Shown in pieces: positions 19,861-30,805 of a stretch of DNA of 64,000 nucleotides; within the stretch, counting starts at the first letter, position 1, and each line of letters opens with the position of its first letter. The stretch is from Caenorhabditis remanei. Taxonomy: Eukaryota > Nematoda > Chromadorea > Rhabditida > Rhabditidae. The translations under genes were made by a program, and so were the position numbers. The notes below the pieces were generated by a model. It had not been told where the DNA came from. It saw nothing but the letters and a program-made list of their open reading frames with translations, and ran no database searches. Where the stretch lies: contig NC_071332.1 in NCBI RefSeq assembly GCF_010183535.1, positions 18,662,001 through 18,726,000 on the forward strand, given 5' to 3'.

Positions 19861-20938
19861 CACACTCGCTGGTGTGTAGCCACCCAGATGGCGTTTAAGT
19901 GGTGGGAAGAGGCACGCTTGCTTCGACGCGACCAGTTGTCTCCTTTCAAAAATGTTCTTCAAAGTTTGGGACTCTATAACTCGAGTCAAAATCAATATTT
20001 TTTAAATCTGTTTTTTTCTCCCCCTAGATAATTTTCTTGGCTAACACATATCAAAAAACCATATTAGCTGGACAAACGACACTCCAGAGCTAAGCGATAT
20101 AAGCGAAAAACACGTTTTCTCCACAGCTCAGCTCCCACTGGACCGTTTTGGCTGAAACTTATATATTCCATTAGATAATTCCGATTTGACCAACATATCA
20201 AAAAATCAGAACAACTTTAGTACAAAAATTTTTCAGGACAGCAAAAATAGTCCGGTGGAGGCCGACAACAGCAAGGCGTTTTTTTCTGTTTTTCTGCAGT
20301 CCACCGGCCGTACCGGGCGGGGGGTGCTTCAAATTAGAAATTTGACGTAAAAAAGTGATTTCTCGCCCCACATTACGTCTAGTTACCAAGTTATATGAAA
20401 AAATATCGAGTCGAACTCGAGATAATCGAGGTGAAGCAAAAAAATCGAAAAATCAAAAAATCGAAAAATCTCTCAAAATAAAAAGTTGCCTCCATTCAAT
20501 CGATTATAACTCGTTTAGAAGTATAGAATCTCAAAAAGGGGGTTCTTAATAAAAGGTTGCCCCGAAAATTTGCTATCTTTTAAAAAAATAAAATCAAAAT
20601 TTCATCGAGAATTCGGAAAGTTATTAATGGCTCAAGTTGCGGACAAAAATTCGGACATTTTTTGTCGTTTTTTTCGCCGAATTTTGAGCATAACTCTGCT
20701 CTTTTTCACTCCAGAAATATGGAATTTGGCAAAAAGCAAGAAAAAGTTATTAGCTAAAAAGCTAAAAAAAAATTATCAAAAAATATAAAGTTTGAACAAA
20801 GTTGCACGAGGCAAAGCAAAAAAACTTTTTTGGACATTTTTTTAAGCCCCGCCCACTTTTTTTCCCCGCGTCATACCTACCACCCATTGGGAAAGAAGGT
20901 GGTGGATTCGTTGACATTTATCAGTATACATTAACACT

Positions 20939-21250
20939 TCGAGTGGTCTTCTTTCAAAGTAACGATCTCTGCGAAAGATGAATGCACGTCGGATCTTGAT
21001 TCTATCTTTTGAAGAAGTAGAATCGAGAGACCGCCCCGCACGATCCCGACATGCATGACCGATAGCGGAAAAAGGGGGAGAGACGGTCGACAAATCGTCG
21101 GTGTGAGGACAAGAATTTTTTTGGTGATAATATCAGATTCAGAAAAAATAGAGGATTCTGAACGTGTCGTCCATTTCCGGATCAATTACAATCTATTGTA
21201 ACACCCAGAAGGTCTTGCAAACACCTTTGAATCTTCATTTCAGAAATTTG
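20939..21250 (-). repeat. 3' flank of the F-box gene at 21251, duplicated at 30492-30805
   Basis: Shares CGAGTGGTCTTCTTTCAAAG and the following sequence with 30492-30805. It contains the downstream version of the cassette core (21025-21050, GAGACCGCCCCGCACGATC). Confidence 0.6.
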
Positions 21251-22547
21251 TTAAAGCAATAAATAAAGAAAACAACAGGATAAAAAAACAATCAGAAAAG
21301 ACAAACTGATGAAAAGTACATCACAATAACGGCGTCCATTGAAATTAGTCAAAAAGAAAAAGAAAAACGATTCACAGGAGACAACAAAGCATAAAAACAA
21401 TCGTTCGAAATGGTGAACACATGAATTGTAAAAAGTAGAAATGAATGAAGTCTGATTTGGCACAAGATTTGGCTCAAGATTAGTAGATTCTGGCCAAACG
21501 TAAAAAAAGACGTTCCCATAGTTTGAAGTTCTGATTGTTGCTGTTCTCCCGTCGGCTCTTGTTATATCAAATTCAAAAGTAATCCTGTCATTCTCAAAAC
21601 GACCCGGAACAAACCGTTTTACATTTTCCAAAACCCGGAATTCTCTCTGTGTTTCAATTGGAACAGAAACAGCGTTAAGTCCGTCCAAAAGGAGATCCAT
21701 ACTGGGCGTGTCATATATTCTCACTTCCAAGTATTCCAGTCGATCATTACATATTTTCTTCATCCACAACTTAAAATAACGGTTGAGGTCTCTCACGTCA
21801 ACCTTTGCTGTATGAATCTCAAGTATCTTAGCGTTTGTAATCCACAGATCATTAAGAGTAATCCAATTGTCCGAACGTTTTAGAATCACGGCGTCGAAAT
21901 TCCCTTTGAGAATTTCTCGGAGGTGATTCTGGTTTTGGAAGCGATAGTTGATAGTAACTGCAGAAGATACTGGTAAAACAGTTTTCAGAACTCTGAGAAG
22001 TTGTCTTTCTTTTTGAAAATATGCTTCGTAAGAAGTAACGTCAGACCAATGATGTTCAACAACGACTTCATCAATTTTTGGAAGTTTTGCGATGATTGGA
22101 AGACAATTGTGTTCAGAAATATCAGAGACTATAAGCTGATTGATTGACTTGCAATCCATGACGTCCATAATTGAAAGGACATAGTCCACTGGAAATAGAC
22201 TACTGTCGCGCCATGAATAAACCCCTTCATATTGATTCTTGAAAGTGCTTCGTTGATATTCATCGATATACATATTCACTTCCAATACTATAGTAAAATC
22301 ACAAAACACTATCATATCGATTCTGTCACCATTCAGTTTTAAATTGATATGCTCACACTTCATTTTGAGTAGTTTCACGTACATTCTGGTTCGTTTGGAA
22401 AGAATAGAGAATGCGATTCTGAAAAAAAAATGTACTGAAAGCATAAATCATTTAAGTTTTCACTAACCTGTCCAAAAATTCCATTTGTTCCAAGACAGGC
22501 ATAAGTACAAGGTGCGGAAGACGGAGAAGAGGAAATGCAGTCGTCAT
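21251..22547 (-). CDS. F-box/FBA_2 protein, subfamily 1, with hydrophobic tail
   Basis: Exon 1 is 22547-22468 (80 bases), the intron 22467-22419 (49 bases, GTTAGT donor), and exon 2 22418-21251; 415 aa. The F-box is MTTAFPLLRLPHLVLMPVLE plus RIAFSILSKRTR. The FBA_2 domain (about residues 195-335) shows LNDLWITN, DLNRYFKLWMKK, RLEYLEV, DGRTATIRT and FYVWPES. The C-terminus has two hydrophobic runs (LFLCFVVSCESFFFFF and LFISLSFLIVFLSCCFLYLLL). Its closest relative here is 30806-32112, with which it shares the 3' flank, so the two arose by segmental duplication. Both lack a clean AATAAA just after the stop. SCF receptor role by family; substrate unknown. Confidence 0.87.
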
Positions 22548-22870
22548 CTCGGTAGAAGGAGTAAACATACAAATGAGGAGGAATCAATGAATGAGGAATA
22601 TGTGTCTAGTGTAGTAGAGGTGAGACCGCTACGCACGACCGCGACGCGGCACTCTGGGGAGATTAACATCTACACAGAGGCACAGAGGGCATCCCTATCG
22701 AGAGAAAAACATCTTGAGACCATAATTCGTGTAATTTATGGTGACTAATCCTTTCGAATACCATGAACAGCTGCACACATATACCTCTCTCCTCAATCAA
22801 TTATCGTAAAAATGCGGATCAGTGACGGACCTTTCTTCGAGATGCCTGCGTAGAAATACAACATGGGAAA
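22548..22870 (-). promoter_or_regulatory. F-box promoter cassette
   Basis: Core at 22622-22649 (GAGACCGCTACGC, then ACGACCGCGACGC) followed by GGCACTCTGGGGAG, about 75 bases upstream of the ATG at 22547. The remainder to 22870 contains no gene that I can see. Confidence 0.6.
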
Positions 22871-23049
22871 ACTAGAGGCAGTCGGTGTCATTGGTTAGGT
22901 CAAATATATGGGTCAAACCGGTTTTACTCGAGGTGTACTTCTGGTGGTCATGCTTCGTTTAAAAAAAATATTTTGTTCCACTGCCGATATCTGTACAACA
23001 AAGATGACACGTCTCGCAAACACTCTCGAATCTTTATTTCAGAAACTTG
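22871..23049. other. 3' flank of the F-box pseudogene, duplicated at 14580-14758
   Basis: Holds the conserved downstream segment with CTGCCGATATCTGTACAA and GATGACACGTCTCGCAA. No gene. Confidence 0.6.
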
Positions 23050-24354
23050 TTAAAACAATAAATTAATAAAACAACAGACTAACAAAACAATTAGCAAATA
23101 CAAACAAATGGAAAGTACATCATAATCTTGGTTCCAATTGAAACTTTTCGAAAAGAAAATGAAAAAAGATTCACAGGAAAGAAGAAAGCATAAAAACAGT
23201 CGTTCGAAAAGTTCAACACATGAATTGTAAATTGTAGAAATGATTGAAAACTGATTTGGCTCAATATTTCTTGTATTAGTATTAGTAGATTCCGGCCAAA
23301 CGTAGAAACAAACTGTTTCATAATTTGAAATTCGGATTGTTGCTGTTCTCCCGTCAACTCTTGTTATATCAAATTCCCAAGTAATCCTCTCAAACAAATC
23401 CTCCGGAATGAACCGTTTTACATTCCCCAGAACCCGGAATTCTCTCTTTGTTTCAATGGGAACTGAAACAGCGTCGAGTCCTTCCATAATGAGATCCACA
23501 CTGGTCTTGTCATATATTCTCACTTCCAAGTATTCCAGTTGATCATTACATGCTTTCTTCGTCCACAACTTGAAATAGCGGTTCAGGTCTCTTATGTTAA
23601 GAGTTACTTTATGAAGCTCAAGTATCTTAGCGTTTGTAATCCACAAATCATTAAGAGTAATCTGGTTGCCGGAATACTTTAAAATCACGGCGTCGATTTT
23701 TTTCTTTTTTCCTTTGAGAATTTCTTTGAGGTGTTTGCGGTTTTGGAATTGATAGGAAATAGTAACTGCAGAGGATAATGGCAAAACAGTTTTCAGAACC
23801 TGAGAAGCTGTCTTTCTTTTTGAAAATATGCTTCGTAAGAAGTAACGTCAGGCCAAATGTGACCAACAACGACTTCATCAATTTTTGGAAGTTTGGCGAC
23901 AATTGGGATACTATCGTGTTCAGAAATTTCAGCGACTATGAACTGATTAATCGACTTGCAATGCATGACGTCCATAATTGAAAAGGCATAGTCTATTGGA
24001 AGTGGACTACCGGGGAACCATGAAATAGACATCATATCTCGATATATGAAATTGATTCGTTGACATTTATCAGTATACATTAACACTCTCAATTCTTTAC
24101 TATTATCAAAAAACACTTACATCACGATTCTGTTACCGTCAGAATTAAATCGATGTGTTTACAGTTCATTTTGAGAAGTTTCACGAATATTCTGGCTCGT
24201 TTGGATAGGAGAGAGAGTCCAATTCTGGAAAAGAAAGCAATTTGGAAACAGAAATTATATAAGTTATCACTCACCTTTCCATAAACTACATTTGTTTCAA
24301 GATAGGCATAAGTACAAGGTACGGAAGACGGAGAAGAGGAAATGTAGTCGCCAT
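23050..24354 (-). pseudogene. F-box/FBA_2 pseudogene (nonsense plus two frameshifts)
   Basis: Full-length copy with exon 1 24354-24275 (80 bases), intron to 24225 and exon 2 24224-23050. Breaks: a TAG in exon 1 at 24288-24286 (after LKQM); a frameshift plus in-frame TAA near 24115-24125 (after NCKHIDLIL); and a one-base deletion near 23800 in the stretch corresponding to RQLLRVLK. The rest keeps LNDLWITN, DLNRYFKLW, FYVWPES and the hydrophobic tail. The frameshift near 23800 is shared with the copy at 14759-15831, so that defect predates the duplication. Confidence 0.88.
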
Positions 24355-24799
24355 TTCGGTAAATGGAGTGGAAATACAAATTAGGATGAATCAATAAATG
24401 AGGAATCTGTGTCTGGTACAGTAGATGTGAGACCGCGATGAACGACCGCGACGCGGCACTCTGGGAATATTAATATCTATCTAGTGTTTACTTCTCCAAT
24501 GAGAGTGGAATACAAATGACATTTTTTTTACAAATTTAATTTTTATTCTTGAAGCCCTTAAAATTAGCTACTTTTAAGCCATAATCCCTTTTTATCAATA
24601 TTACATCTAGCTAGTGAAAAAAATTGATTAAGAAAAAATTTCGAAAAAAAATTGTTTTTTCGAAAAATCTCAATTTCTCAAAAACAAGGTCACGTCACAG
24701 AAAAACCCGTTATGGCTTATGTATTCTTTTCAAAACACATCGAATGAGCAAAAAAAATCGGTGCTTTAGGGGCGGGGGGCAAATGAAGTACATTCCATG
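24355..24799 (-). promoter_or_regulatory. F-box promoter cassette and AT-rich spacer
   Basis: Core at 24429-24456, with ATGA in place of ACGC in its first half, followed by GCACTCTGGGAATATT. From about 24480 to 24799 only AT-rich, low-complexity sequence (runs of TTTCGAAAAAA) is seen. Confidence 0.5.
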
Positions 24800-25169
24800 T
24801 TAGCCCACTGGAAGCGGACTACCGGGGCACCATGAAAAAAACATTCGATATCCAGATATGAAATTGCCTAGTTGATATTTATTGATGTACATTACCACAG
24901 TCAATTCTTCACTATTATCAAAAAACACGTTCATCACGATTCTGTCTTCCTCCAGTATTACATTGAAATACTTACACTTCATTTTCAGAAGTTTTACGTA
25001 CATTCTGGCTCGTTTGGAGAGAACAGAAAGTGCGATTCTGAAAGAAAAGAAAGCGTTAAGGATCCAAGAATTATATAGTTTCTACTCACCTTTCCATAAA
25101 TTCCATTTGTTCCATGATAGGCATAAGCACAAGGTACGGAAGATGAAGAAGAGGAAATGGAGTTGTCAT
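24800..25169 (-). pseudogene. Truncated F-box gene (exon 1 and start of exon 2)
   Basis: Exon 1 25169-25090 encodes MTTPFPLLHLPYLVLMPIME; the intron is 25089-25038; exon 2 runs from 25037 (RIALSVLSKRAR) and stops at 24800 within the sequence corresponding to PGSPLPVDY, here PGSPLPVG then stop. Homology ends there, so the FBA_2 domain is missing. About 95 residues could still be made: an F-box without a target-binding domain. By position it corresponds to the intact gene 150-1446 in the other copy of the block. Confidence 0.8.
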
Positions 25170-25656
25170 CTCGGTAGAAGGAGTGGAAATACAAATGAGG
25201 AGGAATCAATGAATGAGGAATAGTAGGTCTAGTACAGTAGGAGTGAGACCGCTGATGGATGATGATGGATGTTTATACTCCCAGAGTGCCGCGACGCGAA
25301 CGTGGTATCCCCCGATTCCACCTGACATCGATTCGTCAGTCATCTGTACCCTAACTCGCACATTGTCTCCCTGAAGGAGTTTGTCTTCCCAGAGCGTACT
25401 TCAGCCGCGTCGCGGTCGCGCGGTGCGGTCTATCCTCCTATACTGCTCCTATTGATTTTTCATCCACCTCTCACCGTTATTAATTTGTATCAACACTCAT
25501 TGGAGAAGCAAACACGAGAGATACCCTCCGTGTATGTAGCTGTTGACATTCCCAGAGTGCCGCGTAGCGGTCGTGCGTCGCGGTCTCACCCCTACTGTAC
25601 CATACATACATTCCTCATTCATTGATTCCTCCTGTATTTCCATTTTTTCTACCGAA
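25170..25656. promoter_or_regulatory. Divergent F-box promoter region with several cassette copies
   Basis: Complete cores in plus orientation at 25404-25431 and 25560-25587, and decayed pieces at about 25243 and 25285. The 25560 copy is about 70 bases upstream of the plus-strand ATG at 25657. The copy at 25404, followed by CATCCACCTCTCACC, has no start codon behind it and may mark a lost gene. Confidence 0.6.
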
Positions 25657-26993
25657 ATGACGACTGTCTTTCCTCTTCTTCGTCTTCCGTACCTTGTACT
25701 TATGCCTATCTTGGAACAAATGGAATTAATGGAAAGGTGAGTAGAAACTTCTTTTTCCTATATTATGAATTGAAATTTTTGTGTGCAAGGAAAGAGCCTC
25801 CCGCCCCCTCGCGACGGCTACGCCTACTCCCATTTCAGAGTGGTGTTCTGGAATGACGAGCGCTCTTTGCACTGAGAAGTGTGAATTGATAATACGGTTC
25901 CTTTTTCAGAATTGCACTCTCTCTTCTTTCCAAACGTGCCAGAATGTTCTTGAAACTTCTTAAAATGAAGGGTGAGTATATCAATTTATGGCTGAAGGAT
26001 AACAAAATCAAGATTGGAGTGTTGTTTGATAATGGTGAACAATTGAGAATGGATATTTCAATGATCAGATATCAAGAAGTTTCAATAATCGTATATTATC
26101 AAAACTTGAAGTGTGAACACTATTACATTCAACGGTGGCACGGTACACTACCTCCAATAGATTACGTCCTCCCGATCATGGACGTCACTCACTGCATGTT
26201 GGTTAAGCAATTGGTATTCCCAAAAGTATCTGAACTCGACCCTGGATACGACACTACTATCCCACTCCTCGCAAAGCTTCCAAAGATTGATGAAGTCGGT
26301 GTGGAGGACTTCACTTCGAACAGTTTTTCTTGGGACTCAAGACTTCAAAACGTTTTGAGAATTGTTTTTCCAGTAACTTCTGCAGTTACCATTCCTTATC
26401 ACGCTCTAAAACCCGAAGAACTCCGAGAAATTATCAGAGGGAATTTTGAGTCTGTGACTGTGAGAAAATATAGTGTTGACTACATGCCAAATCACGATAT
26501 GAAGTTTTCTCTTAACGATTTGAAGATGACAAGTGTTAGGTCACTCGAGATTGCTGGCCCAGCCTTTGAAGTGGAAGACCTGAACCGTTACTTCAAGTTG
26601 TGGAAGCAGAAAAAATGTAATCTTCGACTGGAATATTTGCAAGTGGCGACAATGGGATGTGAAAGGAGGAAACTGATAAATCTCCTTCTGAAAGGACTCA
26701 AAGTTGGTATATATTGTTACTTTGGAACAGAGCAAACATTCCGGGTATTGGGGAATATAAAACCGTTTATTTCGGAGATTGAGGATGAGAGGCCTACTTG
26801 GGAAACTGAAATAACAAGATCGGACGGGAGAACAGCAACAATCAGAATTGGATCTCATGGAACCGTTTGTTTCTACGTTTGGCCAGAATCTACTGATGAT
26901 ACAACAAATATTGAGCCAAATCAATCTTCATTCATGCGTAAATTTTCTTTTATTTCTAATTTCTACAATTCATTTATTGAACGTTTCAAATAA
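25657..26993 (+). CDS. F-box/FBA_2 protein, subfamily 1, short C-terminus
   Basis: Exon 1 is 25657-25736 (80 bases), the intron 25737-25909 (173 bases), and exon 2 25910-26993; 387 aa. The F-box is MTTVFPLLRLPYLVLMPILE plus RIALSLLSKRAR. The FBA_2 domain (about 225-350) has LNDLKMTS, DLNRYFKLW, RLEYLQV, DGRTATIRI and FYVWPES. It ends in ERFK at a TAA; the bases after the TAA align with the coding hydrophobic tail of the minus-strand genes. The long intron holds an imperfect palindrome (ATTATGAATT near its start, AATTGATAAT near its end). Intact paralogue of the LTR-split copy at 1700-8116 and the reference for its empty site. Confidence 0.88.
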
Positions 26994-28065
26994 CTGTTTT
27001 TATGCTTTCTTTTCTCCTGTAAATTTTGCTTCCGTTTTAATTTTTGACTGTCTATTCAGATTTTCTAACTTTTTTGTCCTTCATTTCATTTGTTACTCAC
27101 TGTATCTGTTTTTATATTTGTTGAGTAATTTGCACTTTGTTTTTTTTTTGTCGACAAGTAAATTTTTTTTAAATGAAATTTATGTATTTTTATTTGATAT
27201 CTTCTCAAAACTCCTATGGGGGTGTGATGACATGAGTCTCTGAGAAAAAGAAAACGTTAATTCAGAAATGGGTCTATTACAAATCAGGGTCAAACCGGTT
27301 TTATTCGAGCTGTACCGCCTTCTGGGCATGTTTCGTTTTTCAAAAATGAGCCGAATGTTGTTCTTTCGAAGCAACGACCTCTGCGAAAAATGAAAGCACG
27401 TCGGTTCAGGATCCTATCCGGTGAAAAAGTAGAATCGAGAGACCGCCACGCACGACCGCAACGCGTTAGCTGTATGGCCAAACTCTATGATTAGACCACT
27501 GCTGAGATATGTACAAGGAAAATGACTCGTCTGGCAAAAGCAGCCTTGAATATTTATTTCAGAACATTTTTGAAGCAATAAATAAATAAAACGGCAGGCT
27601 AAAAAAAAGTCAACAAATGCAAACAAGCGATAAGTACATCATAATCTTGCTTAAAATTGAAACTAGTAGAAAAGAAAAAGAGAAAAGATTCACAAGCAAG
27701 AAGGAAGCGTAAGAACAATTGTTCAAAATGGTCAACACAGTTGCTTACATAGCCCTTAATTGGAAAACCCTGCTTAATTTTTAAAACAGGATATCAAATC
27801 TACTCATAAATCGTTATATGACAGCAAATGACAGCATGACAGCAAAATTCAATAAATCGATTAAAAACAAGGTATAAATTACTCAAGAAATATAAAACAG
27901 ATATAATAAGTAACAAATCAAACAACGGACGAAGAAGTCTGCAAATAGGAACAGGGAGTGGGAAATTTGATAGAAAAAAACAAAGAGAAGAACAGTTATT
28001 TGAACCGCTCAATAAATAATTTTCGAAAGAAAAAAAAACTAAGAAGACATAAGCATGAATGACGA
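26994..28065. other. Intergenic, 3' flanks of two convergent F-box genes
   Basis: Contains the downstream cassette core at 27438-27465 and a decayed hydrophobic-tail relic on the minus strand (about 27530-27790). It is duplicated at 8117-8309, 8551-8935 and 11966-12162. No intact gene. Confidence 0.6.
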
Positions 28066-29171
28066 CTAATTTTGCTCAAGATTAGTAGATTCTAGCCAAA
28101 CGTAGAAACAAACCGTTCCATAATTTGAAATTCGGATTGTTGCTGTTTTCTCGTCGGCTCTTGTTATATCGATTTCAGAAATGAGCATCTCATCCTCAAC
28201 CTCCGAAATGAACTGTTTTATATTTCCTAATGTTCTATCTGTTCTAATGGGAACTTGAACAGCGTTGAGCCCTTTTAGAAGGATATTTATTTCTTCACTG
28301 CCTACCCATCTCATCGCCACTTGCAAATATTCCAGTCGAGGATTACATTGTTTTTTCATCCACAACTTGAAATAACGGTTTAGATCTTCTAATGTGAAGA
28401 CCGGACCTGGAAGCTCCAATGACTTAACGTTCGTCATCTTCAAATCATTAAGAGAAAACTTCATGCCGTGATTTGGCATGACCCTGTCCCTAAATTTTTT
28501 TAAAGTCACGGCGTCAAAATTTCCTTTGAAAATTTCTCGGAAGTCTTTGGGTTTTAGGGCGTGGTAAGAAACAGTAACTGCTGAAGATACTGGTAAAACC
28601 ATTCTCAGAACTTTTATTAGCGGTGAGTCCGGAGAGCTGTGGTAGGTGTTCTGAGCAACAACTTCATCAATTTCTGGAAGCTTCGCAAGGAGTCTTGTAA
28701 GTTTTCCAAGTAAAATACCGATTTGTGGTAATTCAACAATTATGAACTGCTTAATCGACTTGCAGTGAGTGACGTCCATAATCGGAAGGAAGTAGTCCAA
28801 TGGAGGTAGTGCACAGGGCCGCCAAGCGATGTAATCGTATTCATGTTTAAAATATACTTCTTTAAAATATACTTCTGGGTATTCAAGGATCAAAATATCC
28901 ACTTTCAATTCTTTACTATTATCAAAAAATACGTTCATCTTGATACTGCTACTATCCAGTATTAAATTGATATACTTACACTTCATTTTGAGAAGTTTCA
29001 AGAACATTCTGGCACGTTTGGAGAGAAGAGAAAGTACAATTCTGAATAAGGAAGCGTACTGTACACAGAAGTCGTATAAATTCTCACTCACCTTTCTACA
29101 AATTTCATTTGTTCCAGGACAAGCTTAAGCACGGGGTACGGAAGACGGAGAAGAGGAAATGAGGTCGTCAT
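28066..29171 (-). CDS. F-box/FBA_2 protein, subfamily 1, short form
   Basis: Exon 1 is 29171-29092 (80 bases), the intron 29091-29042 (50 bases, GTGAGT to TTCAG), and exon 2 29041-28066; 351 aa. The F-box starts MTTSFPLLRLPYPVLKLVLE, with a proline and lysine not seen in other copies, and continues RIVLSLLSKRAR. FBA_2: LNDLKMTN, DLNRYFKLWMKK, RLEYLQV, ATIRISN and FYVWLES (leucine for the usual proline). It ends in NLEQN with no hydrophobic tail. It contains a duplicated FKEVYFK stretch. Intact counterpart of the element-split copy at 12163-13842. Confidence 0.87.
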
Positions 29172-29363
29172 CTCGGTAGAAGAAGTGGAAGTACAAATGA
29201 GGAGGAATCAATGAATGAGGAATCGGTGTGTGGTGCAGACCGCGACGCACGACCGCGACGCAGCACTCTGGGAAGATTGAGGAGAAGAACAGTGGGGAAT
29301 AAATAGAGTTGTGTTAATCTTCCCAGAGTGTCGCGTCGCGGTTGTGCGTCGCACTCTGGGAAG
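29172..29363 (-). promoter_or_regulatory. F-box promoter with opposed cassette cores
   Basis: Core at 29235-29262 plus an inverse, partly decayed copy (about 29325-29358) with TTCCCAGAG next to it. A near-identical copy is at 13843-14034. Confidence 0.6.
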
Positions 29364-29657
29364 GTTTAGGTTATAGAGTCGACAACAATGTATCCAGATA
29401 AAAATATTGAGAAGAATAGGCTAGCAACACACGACGATCTGGAAAATTGGTAAAATGATTAAAATACAACAACAGGCGAAGGTCACGTGGATTTTTTACT
29501 GCAAAAAGCGAGGATTTTTTATCCATTATTATTCGTGACCTTCGCCTGTTGTTGTATTTTAATCATTTTACCAATTTTCCAGATCGTCGTGTGTTGCTAG
29601 CCTATTCTTCTCAATATTTTTATCTGGATACATTGTTGTCGACTCTATAACCTAAAC
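29364..29657. mobile_element. 294-bp foldback element, near-perfect palindrome
   Basis: The arms of about 125 bp start GTTTAGGTTATAGAGTCGAC and read as essentially perfect complements, with a spacer of about 45 bases. No coding capacity. MITE-like. Confidence 0.82.
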
Positions 29658-30805
29658 TATTCGAAAAAGCAGGTGACGGGTATAATCTTCTCAATACGTT
29701 TTCAGATTTAATCGTGAATTTATGGATATTTGACAATTTTTGAATTTAAGCACTGCTGAGACAAAGGCTTTTTACAAAAGGTGAGTTGTTAGAAAACCTT
29801 TCTTGTAACTAAATGTTCTATTTCAGAAGTCTTACGATGGTAAATTCACTGTTGGCTAGACGGAAGTATATTCAGAGGTCTACAAGAGTATTTCTGTGAA
29901 AAGCTCCATGATTACCAGCGTCTTTCTACTTGGTCTTCTCTAAATTTCCCCACATCCAATTCGTGAAACCAGAATGGGAATCCACATTTCATAGTTCACG
30001 CCTATAACTTTTCTAGTTTTTCTCAATTTCCCCATTCTGGATGCTCGCATCCAGAATGGGAATCCACGATTAGTTCACGGTTTTGTTTTGTTCACGTTTC
30101 AATTTTTGTGTTTTTTATATTTCCCCAGATTTCCTCCCCGCATCCAATCTGTGATTTTGTGATTGAACGTTTTTTTTCACGTGAATAAATTGATTTTGTA
30201 AACATTGTTTTTTATTTTGGGGATGACTGGTTTTAGAGTTTCAGCATTAACCTGATTTTTTTAAATCTGATTCCCGCAAAACTCTTGGTCTCTTTAAAAT
30301 CTTCAAAGCATGTGGAAATTCAGCAATAATTCTCATATTTATTGAATTTCAATCACCGCCTTGAAATGATTGGGAATCCACAGATTAATTGAAAAAAATG
30401 GGAGTTCTTGTTTAAAAGATAAAATTTTCAAATTCGCCTTGTCTTATATATTAGGGTTGAGCATGTATTATCTCGTGGTCATTTTTTTATGTTTCGAGTG
30501 GTCTTCTTTCAAAGTAACGATCTCTGCGAAAGATGAATGCACGTCGGATCTTGATTCTATCTTTTGAAAAAGTAGAATCGAGAGACCGCCCCGCACGATC
30601 CCAACATGCATGACCGATAGCGGAAAAAGGGGGAGAGACGGTCGACAAAGCGTCGGTGTGAGGACAAAAATTTTTTTGTTGATATTATCAGATTCAGAAA
30701 AAATAAAGGATTCCGAACGTGTCGTCCATTTCCGGATCAATTACAATCTATTTTAACAACCAGAAGGTCTCGAAAACACCTTTGAATCTTCATTTCAGAA
30801 ATTTG
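29658..30805. other. Intergenic; unique segment and 3' flank of the next gene
   Basis: 29658-29916 is duplicated at 14324-14579. From 29917 to about 30490 the sequence is unique in the window, with the repeat CCAGAATGGGAATCCAC at about 29971 and 30050 and a small palindrome centred near 30047. 30492-30805 repeats 20939-21250 and holds the downstream cassette core at 30581-30606. No gene. Confidence 0.55.

Larger units (their letters stand above)
15765..20906 (-). mobile_element. Tandem array of three Helitron-like elements
   Basis: Read on the minus strand, the insertion starts TCCACCACC and ends GGGGGACGCTAG, preceded by a hairpin CCCGCC-GGGA-GGCGGG. It sits exactly between A and T without target duplication. 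The empty site GAAATTGATTCG is seen in the paralogue at 24048-24059. These are the classical Helitron marks (TC start, hairpin plus CTAG end, AT target). The CTAG-hairpin end occurs three times (15765, 18237 and 19572), head-to-tail. Units: 15765-18236 (2,472 bp, holding a nested 1,068-bp element), 18237-19571 (1,335 bp) and 19572-20906 (1,335 bp). No Rep/helicase frame was found, so it is non-autonomous. Confidence 0.82.
14759..20938 (-). pseudogene. F-box/FBA_2 pseudogene, 5'-truncated, split by a Helitron array
   Basis: 14580-15764 is the same length as, and nearly identical to, 22871-24055. The minus-strand frame 15493-14759 carries the FBA_2 part (LNDLWITN, DLNRYFKLW, FYVWPES) and a hydrophobic tail. 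The frame 15831-15502 carries the preceding part. They are out of register by a one-base deletion near 15510 (…LLR then TTCTGA) that is shared exactly with the copy at 23050. After the 5.14-kb insertion (15765-20906) the gene resumes for only 32 bases (20907-20938) and then joins the 3' flank of the next gene. Exon 1 and the start of exon 2 are missing. Confidence 0.85.

Noticed and set aside
18135..20389. Various 60-90-codon frames in the Helitron units
   Set aside because: No Rep or helicase motif. Paired frames in units 2 and 3 reflect the DNA repeat, not protein conservation.
24540..24800. Possible regulatory RNA in the AT-rich spacer
   Set aside because: Only simple A/T runs. No conserved structure compared with other spacers.
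30030..30065. Small palindrome around GGATGCTCGCATCC as a regulatory site
   Set aside because: A single copy in a unique spacer, with repeated arms nearby. Nothing links it to a gene.
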